NCBI RefSeq assembly: GCF_900102635.1
Contig: NZ_FMZQ01000003.1
Coordinates: 248,001-312,000, forward strand
Length of the DNA stretch: 64,000 nucleotides
Direction: 5' to 3'
Origin: Ectopseudomonas chengduensis
Lineage (GTDB): Bacteria > Pseudomonadota > Gammaproteobacteria > Pseudomonadales > Pseudomonadaceae
Shown: positions 1-9,703 of the stretch, piece by piece
How the letters are laid out: the number at the start of each line of letters is the position of its first letter
How positions within the stretch are numbered: position 1 is the stretch's first letter
Translations under genes and position numbers: made by a program
Notes under the pieces: generated by a model
Databases searched by the model: none
The model's input: the letters and a program-made list of their open reading frames with translations, nothing else
What the model was told of the DNA's origin: nothing

Positions 1-370
1 AGGCGGCCAGATCGGCGCTGCCGTCCTTGAGCGAGGTAAAACCGGTGCCAGAGCCGTGAGCGGCGACTTCGACTATCACCTGGCGGCCGTCGGCCCGTCG
101 CGCGAGCAGGCGCTGCTCGTTTTCCCGGGCACCTTCTTCGCTGTGGATATCGTGCAGGCCCTGAGCTTCGAACAGCCCTTTGACCAGCTCCGGGCCGAGC
201 TTGGCACCAATGGTATTGGAGCCCTGGATGCGCAGTACCGGTTGGTTGCCCTCGGAGGCTGGTAGTGCGGCGAAGACGGAAAGAGGCAGGGCGTAGCAGA
301 TGAAACCGATCAGCAGCAGGGACAGAGTACGACCCCAGAGGTCGCGGTCGGCGGACAGGGCGCGCGGCAT
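1..370 (-). CDS. Periplasmic substrate-binding protein, PstS/PBP-like, N-terminal part only
   Basis: Only the first 123 codons lie in the window; the gene runs off the left edge. The product starts with a charged segment and a hydrophobic signal stretch (about residues 15-34) ending near VFAALPA, so it should be exported. It then enters a type-2 periplasmic binding fold: the run RIQGSNTIGAKLGPELVKG at about residues 47-65 is typical of PstS-like phosphate-binding domains, followed by a GSGTGFTSLKDGSADLA segment expected at the ligand-binding loop. The ligand cannot be told from this fragment and phosphate is only the family's usual substrate. The start is the ATG at 370. It is transcribed in the same direction as xthA but lies downstream of it. 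Confidence 0.8.
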   Translation of the reverse strand, partial: MPRALSADRDLWGRTLSLLLIGFICYALPLSVFAALPASEGNQPVLRIQGSNTIGAKLGPELVKGLFEAQGLHDIHSEEGARENEQRLLARRADGRQVIVEVAAHGSGTGFTSLKDGSADLAA

Positions 371-442
371 GCGGCAGGCACCTTCTAGTGGGTGAGAGAA
401 AGTGCCGCGCAGATTAAGTCAGTCAGATTGCAGTCATGTGAC

Positions 443-466
443 GGGGCGCGTCATCTCACGCGCCCC
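443..466 (-). terminator. GC-rich hairpin after xthA
   Basis: Perfect 9-bp arms (GGGGCGCGT and its complement) surround a 6-nt loop immediately 3' of the xthA stop. There is no T-run on either strand, so it is either a weak intrinsic terminator or an mRNA 3'-end stabiliser. Confidence 0.4.
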
Positions 467-471
467 CAGTT

Positions 472-1284
472 TCAGTTCAGTTCCAGCCAGATCGGCGCAT
501 GGTCCGATGGCTTGTCCATTCCACGCAGGTCGTAATCGATGCCGGCATCCTTGAAGCGCGCCTGCAACGGCTGGCTGGCGAGGATCACGTCGATGCGCAG
601 GCCGCGCTTTGGCTCGTCTTCGAAGCCGCGACTGCGGTAGTCGAACCAACTGAAACGGTCATTCACCTCGGGGTTGAGGTGGCGGAAGCTGTCCACCAGG
701 CCCCAGCTCTTCAGCGTCGCCAGCCACTCGCGTTCCTCCGGCAGGAAGCTGCACTTGCCGGTTTTCAGCCAGCGCAGGCGATTGGGCTCGCCGATGCCGA
801 TGTCGCAATCTTCCGGGCTGATGTTGATGTCGCCCATCACTACCAGCGCCTGCTGCGGATCGAAGTGCTCCACCAGCAGTTGCTGCAGGTCGGCGTAGAA
901 GCGCTGCTTGGCCGGGAATTTCACCGGGTGGTCACGGCTTTCGCCCTGCGGGAAATAGCCGTTCATGACAGTGACCGGGTTGCCATTGGCATCGGCGAAG
1001 GTGCCGTAGATGAAGCGGCGTTGAGAGTCTTCTCCATCGCCGGGAAACCCCTTGTACAGGCTCAGTGGCTCCTGACGCGAGAGCAGGGCGACGCCATAGT
1101 GGCCTTTCTGGCCGTGGTAATGCACGTGGTAGCCGAGCTGGCGGATCTCGGCTTCGGGGAACTGCTCATCGGCCACCTTGGTTTCCTGCAGGCCGATCAC
1201 GTCCGGCTGGTGTTTTTCGATCAAGGCTTGCAATTGATGAGGGCGCGCACGCAGGCCATTGATATTGAAAGAGACGATTTTCAT
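472..1284 (-). CDS. xthA: Exodeoxyribonuclease III
   Basis: Encodes a 270-aa AP endonuclease / 3'-5' exonuclease for base excision repair, the usual length for XthA. Family motifs are in order: [14 protein letters not shown] at the start, LQETKV with the metal-binding Glu, GDINISPED in the middle, RIDVIL and the C-terminal SDHAP with the catalytic His. The ATG at 1284 was chosen because homologues begin [14 protein letters not shown]; the frame stays open 56 codons upstream, but that extension shows no family sequence and overlaps the divergent GNAT gene. The gene is divergent from the GNAT gene at 1421. Confidence 0.97.
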   Translation of the reverse strand: MKIVSFNINGLRARPHQLQALIEKHQPDVIGLQETKVADEQFPEAEIRQLGYHVHYHGQKGHYGVALLSRQEPLSLYKGFPGDGEDSQRRFIYGTFADANGNPVTVMNGYFPQGESRDHPVKFPAKQRFYADLQQLLVEHFDPQQALVVMGDINISPEDCDIGIGEPNRLRWLKTGKCSFLPEEREWLATLKSWGLVDSFRHLNPEVNDRFSWFDYRSRGFEDEPKRGLRIDVILASQPLQARFKDAGIDYDLRGMDKPSDHAPIWLELN

Positions 1285-1420
1285 GGGCAGCGGGTCCTGG
1301 GCAAAAGGCGATGCTAGCCGATCCTCGGCGCTCGCGGCCAGCGCCTGGCGGGCGTGATGAGGTGGTGCTAAGTTGGCTGGGACGCGCCTGACCCACAACG
1401 CATAACAACAGAGGTCTGCC

Positions 1421-2065
1421 ATGCCCAACAACGCTCCAGCAGAAGTGCGCATGCTCGATGGTGGTTACGCCCGCGAGGTCCGTTCGCTGCTCTACCACGC
1501 CTATCGCCACGAGCCGACCTTCGCCTACCTGTTCGAAGCGCAGCGACCGGGTTTTGATCAGCGTGTGCGCGCGACGATTCGCGAACTTGTGCAGCAGCAC
1601 TTCGCCGAGGATCAGCCGGCCATTGGCCTGCTGATCGATGACCGCCTGATCGGCGCAGCGCTGATCGCGCCACCGCAGCGCCGTCTGGATATCACCGAAA
1701 GCTGGGGGTGGCGTCTGCGCATGCTGCTGAGCACCGGTTTCAGCTGCACCAAGCGCTATCTCGAGTACCACGATGCGGTGCTTACCAGTCTGCCGCCCGG
1801 GCCTTACCACGTGCTGCCGCTACTGGGCATTCACCCCGAGTTTCAGGGGCAGCATCGCGGCGAGCAGTTGCTCGAGGCGCTGCACGACTGGTGTGCCCAG
1901 GACAGCGGCTCGCAAGGCGTGGTGCTGGATACCGGCAATGCGCGCTATCTGGATTTCTACCGGCGCCAGGGCTACGAGGAAATCGGCGAGCTGGCCATAG
2001 GCCCGGTGGTCGAACACGTGTTCTTTCATCCCAACCCACAACCGGTGGTCAGAGCCAGCGCCTGA
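1421..2065 (+). CDS. GNAT-family N-acetyltransferase
   Basis: 214-aa protein with a GNAT fold. The acetyl-CoA-binding motif A is visible as [21 protein letters not shown] (about residues 130-150; only the V/I-x-P-x-x-x-G-x-G core matters), and the C-terminal [15 protein letters not shown] is the usual beta5-alpha4 ending. The acceptor substrate cannot be inferred. It lies divergent from xthA and 68 bp upstream of tamA on the same strand. I recall the same xthA / acetyltransferase / tamA neighbourhood in P. aeruginosa, so this is core genome. Confidence 0.88.
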   Translation: MPNNAPAEVRMLDGGYAREVRSLLYHAYRHEPTFAYLFEAQRPGFDQRVRATIRELVQQHFAEDQPAIGLLIDDRLIGAALIAPPQRRLDITESWGWRLRMLLSTGFSCTKRYLEYHDAVLTSLPPGPYHVLPLLGIHPEFQGQHRGEQLLEALHDWCAQDSGSQGVVLDTGNARYLDFYRRQGYEEIGELAIGPVVEHVFFHPNPQPVVRASA

Positions 2066-2133
2066 ACTGCGGCTGTCTGGCGCGCGTTCAACGGCTCTGG
2101 CGTGGGCTCCGCTCCGTGGTAGCATCCTCCGCC

Positions 2134-3861
2134 ATGAGCGTATATGGACATTTTCAGCGTAGCCTGGCGCTGCTGCTGATCAGTACGGGTGCTTTCGCAG
2201 CGAGCGAACTCGACGTACGAATCACCCCGAGCAATTCGGCTCTCAAGGCCAATATCGAAGGTTATGTCGGCAGCCTCGATGGGCGTGATGCGCAGTCGTT
2301 GCGGCGCTTGCGGCGTATCGCCGAGAACGAGGCCGACAAGGCGGCTCAGGCCCTGGGTTATTACCAGGCGCGCATTCGTAGCCGTATCGAAGAGGGCGCA
2401 ACGCCGCGCCTTGTGATCGAGGTCGAGCCCGGCGAGCGCATTCGCCTGCGCAACGTGGACATTCGTATCGAAGGGCCTGCCAGCGAGCTGTCTGCTTTTC
2501 GTGTACCCAGTGCCGGTCGTTTGCAGCCAGGCTCGGTGCTCAACCATGGGCGCTATGAGGATGCCAAGCGACTGATCCAGAATCAGGCCTCGCGCTACGG
2601 CTTCTTCGACGGCCGATTCTCCCGGCAGCGCCTGGAAATCGATCCGGCTGCCGGGGTGGCCGATATCGAGCTGGTGTTCGTCAGCGGGCCGCGTTACAGC
2701 CTGGGCGATATCGCCTTCAGCGGTGACTTCCCGTTCGATGAAGAGCTGCTGCTGCGCATGGTGCCGTTCGATCCGGACACACCCTACGACTCCGAATTGA
2801 TCGCCGAGCTGTATCAGGCGCTGCAGTCGAGTGGCTATTTCGAATCGGTGCGGGTCGACGCCATCCCGACCCAGGCCGACCAGTTGCGTATTCCAGTGGC
2901 GGTGGCGCTGCAGGTGCGAGAGCCGCGCACCATGGGCCTGGGACTGGGCTTTTCCACCGACGTCGGGCCGCGCCTGCGCGCCAACTGGACGCGCCACTGG
3001 CGCAATCCGCAGGGGCACAGCTACGGGGTGGAAACCGAATTGTCCGCTCCCAGACAGAACGTTGGCCTGTGGTACGACATTCCCGGTGACCCGCCACTGA
3101 CCGACAAACTGCGCCTGGCCGGCGGTTATCAGTATGAGGAGCTGGCCAGCAAGGACAGCTTGAGCCGGCTACTTACCCTCGGTCCGGAATGGCACAGCCA
3201 GCGCTCCGGTGGCTGGCAGCGCGTGCTGTCGGTGAAATGGCAGCGTGAGGAATATCGCCTGGGTGACGATTCCGGGCTGAGCACCCTGTTGATGCCGGGC
3301 GTCAGCTACTCGCTGCTGCGCAGCGACAACCGCCTCGACCCGAATCAGGGCTACCGCGTGCAGTTCGACTTGCGCGGCGCTGTCGATGGCGTGCTGTCCG
3401 ACGCCAACGTGCTGCACGGTAACGTCATGCTCAAGGGCCTGACTACCGTATTCGATAATCACCGTCTGCTCGGGCGGGTGCAGTTTGGCGGTACCGAAAC
3501 CAATGGTTTTTCTGCCGTGCCGCCGTCGCTGCGCTTCTTCGCCGGTGGCGATCAGAGCGTGCGCGGTTACGACTATCAGAGTCTGTCGCCGGAGAACAAT
3601 CGCGGCGACAAGATTGGTGGCCGCTACCTGTTCACCGCCAGCGCCGAGTACCAGTACAGCCTCACCGACAAGTGGCGCCTGGCGACTTTCATCGACCAGG
3701 GCAATTCCTTCAATTCGCTGGACATTCCCACCTTGAAGACCGGCGTCGGCTTCGGCGTGCGCTGGGTTTCACCGGTGGGCCCGCTGCGCCTGGACCTCGC
3801 TCATGCGCTAGACGACGACGGTGGCGTACGCCTGCATTTCTCCATGGGGCCTGAGCTATGA
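2134..3861 (+). CDS. tamA: Outer-membrane translocation and assembly module protein TamA
   Basis: 575-aa Omp85-superfamily protein. A signal peptide (residues 1-22, ending GAFAA) is followed by three POTRA-like repeats (about 25-265) and a 16-strand barrel. The L6 loop motif RGY is at residues 477-479 (within VRGYDYQSL), and GPLRLDLA near the C-terminus is the conserved last-strand motif. With TamB it supports outer-membrane protein assembly and phospholipid transport. The frame is open upstream, but the signal peptide fixes the ATG at 2134. It overlaps tamB by 4 nt (ATGA), so the two are translationally coupled. Confidence 0.95.
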   Translation: MSVYGHFQRSLALLLISTGAFAASELDVRITPSNSALKANIEGYVGSLDGRDAQSLRRLRRIAENEADKAAQALGYYQARIRSRIEEGATPRLVIEVEPGERIRLRNVDIRIEGPASELSAFRVPSAGRLQPGSVLNHGRYEDAKRLIQNQASRYGFFDGRFSRQRLEIDPAAGVADIELVFVSGPRYSLGDIAFSGDFPFDEELLLRMVPFDPDTPYDSELIAELYQALQSSGYFESVRVDAIPTQADQLRIPVAVALQVREPRTMGLGLGFSTDVGPRLRANWTRHWRNPQGHSYGVETELSAPRQNVGLWYDIPGDPPLTDKLRLAGGYQYEELASKDSLSRLLTLGPEWHSQRSGGWQRVLSVKWQREEYRLGDDSGLSTLLMPGVSYSLLRSDNRLDPNQGYRVQFDLRGAVDGVLSDANVLHGNVMLKGLTTVFDNHRLLGRVQFGGTETNGFSAVPPSLRFFAGGDQSVRGYDYQSLSPENNRGDKIGGRYLFTASAEYQYSLTDKWRLATFIDQGNSFNSLDIPTLKTGVGFGVRWVSPVGPLRLDLAHALDDDGGVRLHFSMGPEL

Positions 3862-6800
3862 CCCGGCGCCTGTTGAAGTGGCTGGCCGGCGGTCTGCTCG
3901 GTCTGGTGTTGCTGCTCGTCGCGGCCCTGTGGGCGCTGCTGGGCACCCAGGGTGGCAGTCGTTGGCTGCTGGCCCAGGTGCCAGGCCTGCAAGTCGACAA
4001 CTTCGCAGGGCGTCTGGGCGGTGCCTGGCAGGTCGATGCGCTGATCTGGCAGCAAGACGATATGCGGGTTGAGCTGCAGCAGCTGGACATGGCCTGGTCA
4101 CCGTCCTGCCTGCTGCGCCTGACGCTGTGCCTGGATCGTCTGCATCTGCAGCAGGTGGCCGTGACCCTGCCCGACAGTGGGGAGGCCAGCGATGAGCCGT
4201 TGAGCCTGCCGAACCTCAACCTGCCACTGCGCTTGCAAATGGGCGATATCCAACTGGGCGAACTGCGCCTGGACGGCCAGACGCAACTGAGCGATCTCGA
4301 ACTGAGCGCCAGTTGGAACGAGCAGGGTGTGGAGCTGCAGCGCCTGGTCTTGCAACGTGATGACCTGAGCCTGGACCTCAGTGGCCAGCTGACGCCGCAG
4401 GGCGATTGGCCCTTGGCCCTGAGCGGCCGCCTGCAGTTACCGGAAGTCGATGGCAAGGCCTGGCAGGTGGCACTGCAGGTAGCTGGCGAATTGCAGCGCA
4501 GCCTGAAGATCGAGGCTGACAGCAGCGGTTATCTCGACGCCCGTCTCGAAGGACAGGTGCAGGCGCTGGCCGAGCACCTGCCCGCCGAACTGCGCCTGAC
4601 CAGCCAGGATTTTCAGGCCAGCAGCGCCTTGCCGCAGACGCTGCACCTGCAGGCGCTGACGTTGTCGGCAAAGGGTGACCTGAGCAGCGGCTATCGAATC
4701 GACGGCAGCTCCACTCTGCCCGCCGAGCAGGCGCCGATGCCGCTGACCCTGCGCGGCAGGGTCGATGCCAGGGGCGCGGATATCGAATTGCTGCGCATCG
4801 AAGCCGAGGATCAGCAGCATCTGCAGCTCAGCGGTACGCTCGCCTGGAGTGAGGCGTTTCAGGCCGACGCCACGCTCGATTGGCTGAATTTCCCCTGGCA
4901 GCGTCTGTACCCGCTGGACGAGCCGCCACCCGTGGCGCTGCAGCAACTGCAGGCAGAAGTCAGCTATAGCGAAGGCAATTACCTGGGTAACTTCGCTGCG
5001 CAGCTTAAGGGGCCGGCAGGGGACTTCAGCCTGAGCAGTCCGGTCAGTGGCGATCTCGGCCAGGTCAGCCTGCCGCAATTGCAGTTGGTGGCTGGCCAGG
5101 GCCGCGCCGAAGGGGTGGTCAAGGTCGGTTTTGCCGACGGCGTCGACTGGCAGGCCATGCTGCAGCTCAGCGCCCTCGACCCGGGTTATTGGCTGGCTGA
5201 GATGCCGGGTAATCTGGCAGGGCCGCTGAATACCTCGGGCAGCTTCAATGCCGGTGCGCTGCAAGCCAAGGCCGATATCGACCTCAATGGCCGTCTGCGT
5301 GGCCAGCCCGCGCAATTACAAGTGCAGGGCGCCGGTAGCGGCGAGCAGTGGCAGCTCGAGCAATTGCTGGTGCGTCTGGGCGACAACCGGATCAGCGGCC
5401 AGGGCGCGCTGGATCAGCGTTTGCGTGGCCAGCTACAACTGGCCTTGCCGCGTCTGGGGCAACTCTGGCCCGGTCTGCAAGGGCAGATACAGGGCCAGCT
5501 GTCCGTGGCGGGCACCTTGCAGGCGCCGCAAGGCCAGCTTGCGCTGAGTGGGGAGCGTCTGGCCTTTGGCGACCCCAGCCTGCGGCGACTGCAGTTGGAC
5601 GCGACGCTGGATGCCCGCCAGCAGGCGCGCATCGGTTTGAATCTGCGTGGCATCCGCATCGGCGATACCTACCTTGGGCGCCTGCAGGCCGATGGTCGTG
5701 GCGATCAGCGTCGCCAGGCGCTGGACATCGATTTGCAAGGTCCGCTGTTGCAGCTGGCGTTGGCCCTGGACGGCAGCTTGAGCGAGCAGGGCGACTGGCG
5801 CGGTCGTATTGCCAGTGGCCGTGTGCAGAGCGGCGGGCAGGATTGGCAATTGCAACAGGTGGCGACCCTGGAGCGCCTGGCCAGCGGCCGCATGAACCTG
5901 GGCGCGCATTGCTGGCAGTCCGGCGATGCCAGCCTGTGCGGCGGGCAGCAGCGGCTGATGCCACAGCCCAGCCTGGACTGGCGCCTGGAGAATTTCCCCT
6001 TGGCCAGCCTGCAGCCCTGGCTGCCCGAGGACTTTGCCTGGCAGGGGCGGCTGGATGGTCAGCTGAAAGTCGAGCTACCCGACAGCGGTCCCAACGGCCA
6101 GATCAGGCTCGATGCCGGCGGCGGCAACCTGCGTATTCGTCAGCCGGATGAAGAGCAGTGGCTGGACTTTCCCTACGACAGCCTGCGCCTGGACAGCACG
6201 CTGCGCCCTCAGCGGGTAGACAGCGAACTGCGTTTCGTCAGTAGCCGCCTGGGTGAGCTGCTGCTGCAGGCGCAGATCGACCCACGCCCGGCGAGCAAGC
6301 CGGTCAGCGGCGAGTTTCGATTGAGCGGGTTCGATCTCGCCGTGCTGCGTCCCTTCGTACCCATGGCGGAAAGGCTCGAAGGCAAGCTGCAGGGCAGCGG
6401 CAATATAAGTGGCCAGCTGCTGGCGCCGCAGATCAACGGCCAGCTGCGCCTGGACGGCGGCGAGCTGTCCGGCAGCGAACTGCCGATCAGCCTGGAGAAC
6501 CTGCAATTGCAGGCGCTGATCGCGGGCGAGCAGGTGCAGCTCTCCGGCGATTGGCGCAGCGGTGAGCAGGGGCGTGGCAATCTGCGTGGCGAACTGACCT
6601 GGGCCGAGGGGCTGAGCGGCGATCTGGTATTGCAGGGACAGCGCTTGCCGGTGAAGGTCGAGCCGTATGCCGAGCTGGAAGTCGAGCCTGATCTGCAATT
6701 GCAACTGCGTGCCCAGCGTCTGGCCGTCAGCGGCAAGGTTGGTGTGCCGCGTGGTTTGATCAGCGTACGTGAACTACCGCCGTCGACGGTCAAGGTTTCC

Positions 6801-7541
6801 GGTGATGCACGGGTGGTCGGTCGTGAAACCCCGGAAGCTGAGCAGGGCATGGGCGTCGCCATGGATGTCGATGTCGAGGTGGGGCAGGACAAGCTGGCCT
6901 TCAGCGGTTTTGGCCTGACTGCCGACCTGCGTGGACGCGTGCACATCGGCGATAACCTCGATACCCGCGGTGAACTGGATCTGGTCAACGGCCGCTATCG
7001 CGCCTACGGCCAGCGCCTGACCATTCGCCGCGCGCGCCTGCTGTTCACCGGACCTATCGATCAGCCGTTCCTCGATGTGGAAGCGATTCGCCGGGTCGAC
7101 ACGGTCGTCGCCGGTATCCGTCTGTCCGGCAGCGCCGAGCAGCCGAGCACCACGGTCTTCGCCGAGCCGGCCATGAGCCAGGAACAGGCGCTGTCCTATC
7201 TGGTGCTGGGCCGGCCTTTGGGGCAAAGCACGGGGGACAACAACATGCTTGGCCAGGCAGCGCTGGCGCTCGGTCTGGCCGGCAGCAGTTCGCTCACCAC
7301 CAGCCTGGCCACCAGTCTGGGTATTCAGGATTTTCAGCTCGACACCGAGGGCAGTGGCGTGACCACCAGCGTGGTGGCCAGCGGCAATATCACCGAGCGC
7401 CTGAGCCTGCGTTACGGCGTGGGTGTGTTCGAGCCGGCCAACACCATCGCTCTGCGTTACGAGCTGAGCCGGCGCCTGTACCTTGAGGCCGCCAGCGGTC
7501 TGGCCAGCTCGCTCGACCTGTTCTATCGCCGGGACTTCTGA
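3858..7541 (+). CDS. tamB: Translocation and assembly module protein TamB
   Basis: 1227-aa AsmA-like/TamB protein. A single N-terminal anchor (about residues 5-30, LLKWLAGGLLGLVLLLVAAL) precedes a very long stretch of short amphipathic beta repeats rich in L, Q and G (LQLSG, LRLDG, GQL), which form the periplasm-spanning lipid-carrying groove. The C-terminal DUF490/TamB domain (last ~330 residues) contains LDLVNGRYRAYGQRLTIRRA and ends in an aromatic FYRRDF. It partners TamA, with which it overlaps by 4 nt. Length and architecture are normal for the family. Confidence 0.95.
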   Translation: MTRRLLKWLAGGLLGLVLLLVAALWALLGTQGGSRWLLAQVPGLQVDNFAGRLGGAWQVDALIWQQDDMRVELQQLDMAWSPSCLLRLTLCLDRLHLQQVAVTLPDSGEASDEPLSLPNLNLPLRLQMGDIQLGELRLDGQTQLSDLELSASWNEQGVELQRLVLQRDDLSLDLSGQLTPQGDWPLALSGRLQLPEVDGKAWQVALQVAGELQRSLKIEADSSGYLDARLEGQVQALAEHLPAELRLTSQDFQASSALPQTLHLQALTLSAKGDLSSGYRIDGSSTLPAEQAPMPLTLRGRVDARGADIELLRIEAEDQQHLQLSGTLAWSEAFQADATLDWLNFPWQRLYPLDEPPPVALQQLQAEVSYSEGNYLGNFAAQLKGPAGDFSLSSPVSGDLGQVSLPQLQLVAGQGRAEGVVKVGFADGVDWQAMLQLSALDPGYWLAEMPGNLAGPLNTSGSFNAGALQAKADIDLNGRLRGQPAQLQVQGAGSGEQWQLEQLLVRLGDNRISGQGALDQRLRGQLQLALPRLGQLWPGLQGQIQGQLSVAGTLQAPQGQLALSGERLAFGDPSLRRLQLDATLDARQQARIGLNLRGIRIGDTYLGRLQADGRGDQRRQALDIDLQGPLLQLALALDGSLSEQGDWRGRIASGRVQSGGQDWQLQQVATLERLASGRMNLGAHCWQSGDASLCGGQQRLMPQPSLDWRLENFPLASLQPWLPEDFAWQGRLDGQLKVELPDSGPNGQIRLDAGGGNLRIRQPDEEQWLDFPYDSLRLDSTLRPQRVDSELRFVSSRLGELLLQAQIDPRPASKPVSGEFRLSGFDLAVLRPFVPMAERLEGKLQGSGNISGQLLAPQINGQLRLDGGELSGSELPISLENLQLQALIAGEQVQLSGDWRSGEQGRGNLRGELTWAEGLSGDLVLQGQRLPVKVEPYAELEVEPDLQLQLRAQRLAVSGKVGVPRGLISVRELPPSTVKVSGDARVVGRETPEAEQGMGVAMDVDVEVGQDKLAFSGFGLTADLRGRVHIGDNLDTRGELDLVNGRYRAYGQRLTIRRARLLFTGPIDQPFLDVEAIRRVDTVVAGIRLSGSAEQPSTTVFAEPAMSQEQALSYLVLGRPLGQSTGDNNMLGQAALALGLAGSSSLTTSLATSLGIQDFQLDTEGSGVTTSVVASGNITERLSLRYGVGVFEPANTIALRYELSRRLYLEAASGLASSLDLFYRRDF

Positions 7542-7716
7542 TGGTCGCGCCACCTTTATGCTAAATCCCTACATGGCTGCGGGTGTATCGGCGGCGCTTC
7601 TGCGCTAGTCTGGATGCATGGTCGGGCCGTGACCTGCCATTCGATGGAGCATTCGCCACGGCGAACCCCATGTCACACATTTGCCCTTCAACTCCCTGAA
7701 CGATAAGGAAACTCCC

Positions 7717-8217
7717 ATGGCGCAAGTCACTCTCAAAGGCAACCCGGTGCAGGTCGACGGCCAACTGCCGCAGGCCGGCCAACAGGCACCAGCGTTCAGC
7801 CTGGTCGCTGGTGACCTGAGCGACGTCACCCTGGCCAGCCTGGCTGGCAAGCGCAAGGTGCTGAACATCTTCCCCAGCGTCGACACCCCGACCTGCGCTA
7901 CCTCCGTGCGCAAGTTCAACGCCGAAGCCGGTCAACTGAACAACACCGTGGTGCTGTGCATCTCCGCTGACCTGCCGTTCGCCCAGGCACGCTTCTGTGG
8001 TGCCGAAGGTCTGGAAAGCGTGGTCAACCTGTCCAGCCTGCGTGGCGCCGACTTCCTCAAGAACTACGGTGTGGCCATTGCCAGCGGCCCGCTGACCGGC
8101 CTGGCCGCGCGCGCCGTGGTAGTGCTGGATGAAAACGACAAGGTGCTGCACAGCGAGCTGGTTGGCGAAATCGCTGATGAGCCGAATTACGCAGCCGCCC
8201 TGGCCGCGCTGAAGTAA
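7717..8217 (+). CDS. tpx: Thiol peroxidase (atypical 2-Cys peroxiredoxin)
   Basis: 166-aa periplasm- or cytoplasm-located lipid hydroperoxide peroxidase. The peroxidatic Cys60 is in SVDTPTC (P-T-x-x-C signature) and the resolving Cys94 is in ARFCGAEG, at the spacing of Tpx. The ATG at 7717 is set by AAGGAA at 7705-7710 and by the conserved [13 protein letters not shown] start; 12 further open codons upstream begin with TTG and lack a ribosome site. It is monocistronic, closed by the terminator at 8236-8264. The 175 bp upstream hold its promoter, in which I saw no clear operator. Confidence 0.97.
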   Translation: MAQVTLKGNPVQVDGQLPQAGQQAPAFSLVAGDLSDVTLASLAGKRKVLNIFPSVDTPTCATSVRKFNAEAGQLNNTVVLCISADLPFAQARFCGAEGLESVVNLSSLRGADFLKNYGVAIASGPLTGLAARAVVVLDENDKVLHSELVGEIADEPNYAAALAALK

Positions 8218-8235
8218 CTCGCAGCTGGTTCGATG

Positions 8236-8264
8236 AAACGGCCTGCTTCGCAGGCCGTTTTTAT
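8236..8264 (+). terminator. Intrinsic terminator of tpx
   Basis: Stem AAACGGCCTG / CAGGCCGTTT with a CTTCG-type loop, followed by a T-rich tail (TTTTTATTTG) starting 19 bp after the tpx stop. Confidence 0.85.
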
Positions 8265-8443
8265 TTGTGCACCAAGCCGAACGTTCTGAGCACGTCGACA
8301 GTCCCTTGCCCGATCCAGATTTTTTCGCGGACTCAAACAGTTAGTAACGTAAGGGCAGCGTAAAAAGCGGGTAAATGGGCTTTGCTTGACGCGGGCCAGT
8401 GCTTATCGTGCCGACTCCCCTTAAAAGTGATATTGCGCCTGCC

Positions 8444-9703
8444 ATGTCGAATGCTTCCCCGTCTCCATCGAATTCCTCCCGTCAATGGCTGATTGGCCTG
8501 ACGTTGCTCACCGTTCTGCTTCTGCTGCTGTGGTGGTTCTGGCCGAGCAAGCCAGAAAGCCAGCAGATGGGCCGTGGCCGTTTCGGTGACATGGGGCCGG
8601 TGCCGGTGCGCGTGGCCGAGGTCAAGCAGGGCGAGTTCGCCATCGAGCTCAAGGCGCTTGGCACGGTAACTTCCTATAACACGGTCAACGTACGCTCGCG
8701 AGTCGACGGTGAACTGGTCAAGGTGCTGTTCGAGGAGGGCCAGCAGGTCAAGGCCGGCGACCTGCTGGCGGTGATCGATCCACGCCCTTATCAGGTGGCC
8801 TTGCAGCAGGCGCAGGGGGCGCTGCAGGAAAACCAGGCGCAACTGAAGAACGCCGAGCTGGACCTGCAGCGCTACAAGGGGCTGTACGACGAAGACAGCA
8901 TCGCCAAACAGACCCTGGACACCCAGCAGGCGCTGGTCAATCAGTACCGTGGCAGTCTGCAGAGCAACCAGGCCGATGTCGCCACGGCCAAGCTCAACCT
9001 CGACTTCACCCAGATTCGCGCGCCCATCGACGGTCGCCTCGGTCTGCGTCAGCTGGATATCGGCAATCTGGTCAGCAGCGGCGATACCACGCCTTTGGTG
9101 GTAATCACCCAGGCCGATCCGATTGCGGTGATCTTCACCATCCCCGAGGGCGATCTGCCTGCCGTGCTGCAGCGCCGCCGCGACGGCACGATCCTGGCTG
9201 TCGAGGCCTGGGACCGTGGTGAGCGCTTGAAACTGGCCGAGGGCGTGCTGGAAAGCCTGGATAACCAGATCGACACCACCACCGGTACGGTCAAGCTCAA
9301 GGCGCGCTTCGACAACGCCGAGCAGATGCTCTTCCCCAATCAGTTCGTCAATGTGCGTCTGCGCGTTGAAACCCGTGAGGCCGCCACCATCATTCCGTCC
9401 GCTGCGGTGCAGTTCGGCACCCAGGGTACCTTCGTCTATGTCGTGGGTGACGATAACAAGGTGAGCATCCGTCAGGTCACCATCGCTGCCAGCGACGCTG
9501 AACGCAGCATGGTCAACGAGGGCGTGCAGCAGGGTGAGCGGCTGGTCATGGAAGGTACCGATCGTCTGCGTGACGGTAGTGAGGTGGAAGTGGTCGACCC
9601 GAACCTGGTGCAGAGCCCCGACGGCGCGGCTAACGAGCCGGGCGACCGCCAGGGCAAGCGCGATGGCTCTGCACGTCCGGGCGCAGCACGGAACGACGCA
9701 TGA
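8444..9703 (+). CDS. muxA: RND efflux periplasmic adaptor MuxA (MdtA-like)
   Basis: 419-aa membrane-fusion protein. An N-terminal anchor (about residues 16-37, [19 protein letters not shown]) is followed by a lipoyl/barrel-sandwich half-motif ([18 protein letters not shown]), an alpha-hairpin (Q/A-rich, about residues 105-165), the second half-motif ([20 protein letters not shown]) and a beta-barrel. It bridges the two RND pumps and the outer-membrane channel encoded downstream. The ATG at 8444 is preferred; a GTG at 8399 would add 15 residues without improving the ribosome site. It overlaps muxB by 4 nt. The one-adaptor/two-pump/one-channel order is that of P. aeruginosa muxABC-opmB and E. 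coli mdtABC. Confidence 0.93.
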   Translation: MSNASPSPSNSSRQWLIGLTLLTVLLLLLWWFWPSKPESQQMGRGRFGDMGPVPVRVAEVKQGEFAIELKALGTVTSYNTVNVRSRVDGELVKVLFEEGQQVKAGDLLAVIDPRPYQVALQQAQGALQENQAQLKNAELDLQRYKGLYDEDSIAKQTLDTQQALVNQYRGSLQSNQADVATAKLNLDFTQIRAPIDGRLGLRQLDIGNLVSSGDTTPLVVITQADPIAVIFTIPEGDLPAVLQRRRDGTILAVEAWDRGERLKLAEGVLESLDNQIDTTTGTVKLKARFDNAEQMLFPNQFVNVRLRVETREAATIIPSAAVQFGTQGTFVYVVGDDNKVSIRQVTIAASDAERSMVNEGVQQGERLVMEGTDRLRDGSEVEVVDPNLVQSPDGAANEPGDRQGKRDGSARPGAARNDA